Shown here: positions 48,688 to 50,189 of the stretch, piece by piece | Layout: every line of letters starts with the position of its first letter | Numbering within the stretch: position 1 is the first letter of the stretch | DNA from: an uncultured Clostridia bacterium | GTDB taxonomy: Bacteria > Bacillota > Clostridia > Oscillospirales > CAG-272 | Direction of reading: 5' to 3' | Length of the DNA stretch: 50,189 nucleotides | NCBI GenBank assembly: GCA_946407735.1 | Contig: CAMJPL010000020.1 | Span: forward strand, 1 to 50,189 | The notes under the pieces: generated by a model | What the model saw: the letters and a program-made list of their open reading frames with translations, nothing else | Told to the model about the DNA's origin: nothing | Database searches by the model: none | Translations under genes and position numbers: made by a program

Positions 48688-50189
48688 ATGAAACTCGCGT
48701 TTTCTACTTTGGGGTGTCCCGATTTCGACTGGTCGGACATCTATTCGATGGCGAAGGACTTCGGATTTGACGGCATCGAGCTGAGAGGTCTGGGAGACGA
48801 GATATTCTCGATACACGCCCGCCCGTTCAGGGAGGAGAACATCGACGGCACGGTAAAGCAGCTCAGAGCCATGAAGCTGGAGATAAGCTGCCTGTCGTCC
48901 GGATGCTTTGTCGGCGATCCCGGAAGGGCCGACGAAGCCTGCGCCGAGCTGAAAGAATACATCGACACCGCCGCACGGCTCGGCACGAAATATATCCGCG
49001 TCCTCGGCGACGACCACGCGCAGCCGACGAGGGAGATAGACGACAAGGCCGTCGCCGCCGTCATGGAAAGGCTGGCGCCTTATGCCGAGGAAAAGGGCGT
49101 CACGCTGCTCATCGAGACCAACGGCGTATACGCCGATACCGCCCGCCTCGCGTCGCTTCTCAACGACATAGCCTCCGACAGCGTCGCCGCGCTCTGGGAC
49201 TTCCACCATCCGTACCGCTACTTCGGCGAGAGCGCCGAGACGACGGTGCAGAACCTCGGAGCGTATATAAAATACTGCCATATAAAGGACTCGGCGGTGG
49301 AAAACGGCGTCGAGACCTATAAGATGTGCGGCGAGGGGGATCTGCCGATTGAATCGTTCGTGTCGGCGCTCCGCTCGGTCAACTATGAGGGCTACATCTC
49401 GCTCGAATGGCTGAAAAAATACGCCCCGGAGCTCTCCGACGCCGGGATAGTCTTCCCGCAGTTCGCAAATTACATGAGCCGGTATATCGAGCCGTCCGAC
49501 ATGTCCGGGCATCTCATAGACAATATGCGCCATGACGGCGGAAAATACGTCTGGCCGAAGGAGCACTTAATCGACCTTACCTTCCCGCAGGTGCTCGACC
49601 GCATGTGCGACGAGTTCCCGGACCAGTACGCCTTCCGTTACACCACCTGCGACTATACCCGCACCTATCCGCAGTTCCGCGACGACGTCGACACCTTCGC
49701 CCGCGCCCTCATCTCTATGGGCGTGAAGCCGCAGGACAAGGTCGCCATCTGGGCGACGAACGTACCGGCGTGGTATATCACCTTCTGGGCAACGACGAAG
49801 ATCGGCGCGGTGCTCGTCACCGTCAACACAGCGTATAAGGTGCACGAGGCCGAGTATCTGCTGCGCCAGTCCGACACCCATACCCTCGTCATGGTCGACG
49901 GCTTCAAGGACAGCGACTATGTCGCCATAATGAACGAGCTCGTGCCGGAGCTGAAGGATCACGACAAATACAAGCCGCTCCACTGCAAAAAGCTCCCGTT
50001 CCTGCGCAACGTCATAACATATGAGTCGACTCAGCCGGGATGCTACAACTGGGACGAGGCCATGGCAATGAGCGTCCATACCCCCGTCGAGGAGGTCTAC
50101 CGCCGCGCCGCCGCCATCAACAAGAACGACGTCTGCAACATGCAGTACACCTCCGGCACCACCGGCTTCCCGAAGGGCGTCATGCTGAC
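48688..50189 (+). CDS. Fusion of TIM-barrel isomerase and AMP-forming acyl-CoA synthetase (partial)
   Basis: The frame is open from ATG 48688 to the right edge (500 codons, C-terminus missing). AAAGGA lies nine bases before the ATG. Residues 1-275 are a xylose-isomerase-like TIM barrel: MKLAFSTLGCPDFDWSDI, GFDGIELRGLG, YIRVLGDD, LIETNGVY, LWDFHHPYRYFG, YCHIKDSA and YISLEWLKKY. From about residue 292 an AMP-binding enzyme begins (FPQVLDRMCDEFPDQYAFRY; KVAIWATNVPAWYITFWATT), reaching the P-loop YTSGTTGFPKGVMLT at the edge. The second part should activate a carboxylic acid as acyl-AMP, probably for CoA. The first part should act on a sugar or hydroxy-acid. There is no stop or restart between the two parts. 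Confidence 0.87.
   Translation, partial: MKLAFSTLGCPDFDWSDIYSMAKDFGFDGIELRGLGDEIFSIHARPFREENIDGTVKQLRAMKLEISCLSSGCFVGDPGRADEACAELKEYIDTAARLGTKYIRVLGDDHAQPTREIDDKAVAAVMERLAPYAEEKGVTLLIETNGVYADTARLASLLNDIASDSVAALWDFHHPYRYFGESAETTVQNLGAYIKYCHIKDSAVENGVETYKMCGEGDLPIESFVSALRSVNYEGYISLEWLKKYAPELSDAGIVFPQFANYMSRYIEPSDMSGHLIDNMRHDGGKYVWPKEHLIDLTFPQVLDRMCDEFPDQYAFRYTTCDYTRTYPQFRDDVDTFARALISMGVKPQDKVAIWATNVPAWYITFWATTKIGAVLVTVNTAYKVHEAEYLLRQSDTHTLVMVDGFKDSDYVAIMNELVPELKDHDKYKPLHCKKLPFLRNVITYESTQPGCYNWDEAMAMSVHTPVEEVYRRAAAINKNDVCNMQYTSGTTGFPKGVML

Overview
This window looks like chromosomal DNA from an uncultured, GC-rich gut member of the Clostridia (Bacillota), possibly Oscillospirales-like. The taxonomic guess is inference. 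It rests on Gram-positive surface features (sortase, LPXTG-type signals, lipoproteins, LCP and BY-kinase proteins, VanZ, a T-box leader), on sigma-A promoters with 17-bp spacers and TATAAT -10 boxes, and on strong G/C-ending codon use. No rRNA, tRNA, CRISPR array, integrase or transposase was seen.

Layout. 1-1.6 kb: a leftward ECF sigma factor and an overlapping membrane-anchored GLUG-type protein, cut by the window edge. 1.6-2.1 kb: a repeat-rich intergenic region with an AT-rich block, five iteron-like palindromes and a phased cluster of DnaA-box-like 9-mers. 2.1-5.1 kb: an orphan solute-binding lipoprotein, a VWA protein and an orphan LytTR response regulator. 5.5-11.5 kb: a giant LPSTG surface protein whose GC-poor centre sits between GC-rich ends and which is broken by a frameshift. 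11.8-17.2 kb: a probable operon of chain-length/BY-kinase modulator, BY-kinase, PHP phosphatase, class B sortase, an SPQTG sortase substrate and an LCP transferase, followed by VanZ and a PAS/SARP-like regulator. 20.5-22.5 kb: a leftward pair of ArsP-type permease and DUF362 lipoprotein. 22.8-26.2 kb: a cyclic-di-GMP module (GGDEF; REC-GGDEF*-EAL; Hpt). 26.3-30.3 kb: two unrecognised proteins and an MBL-fold hydrolase. 30.5-36.6 kb: a membrane protein, alanine racemase, an FKBP/trigger-factor-like lipoprotein, a Cu+ P-type ATPase carrying a fused CopZ domain, and PyrE. 36.7-40.4 kb: a LamG surface protein split by an in-frame TAG, and an Lhr-like helicase. 40.5 kb: a LysR regulator. 41.6-48.1 kb: a tightly packed leftward operon (YifB/ComM, three lipoproteins including DUF4358 and an AlgX/DHHW-like SGNH protein, a TIM-barrel isomerase, a phosphoesterase, a membrane protein and a 24-residue membrane peptide). 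48.2 kb to the end: a T-box leader followed by an unusual fusion of a TIM-barrel isomerase and an AMP-forming ligase, running off the right edge.

The main theme is the cell surface. The BY-kinase/phosphatase pair, class B sortase, its adjacent SPQTG substrate and the LCP transferase are placed to coordinate attachment of glycopolymers and proteins to the wall, although no glycosyltransferase is present. The LamG protein ends in a related APQTF signal.

The most unusual items are the iteron/DnaA-box region, the GC mosaic surface gene, the copA gene with a nested copZ start, the T-box in front of a TIM-barrel/AMP-ligase fusion, and a dispersed hairpin repeat whose arms differ between copies yet remain perfectly complementary. 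All stop codons of intact genes that I checked are TGA or TAA, so the single in-frame TAG in the LamG gene stands out.
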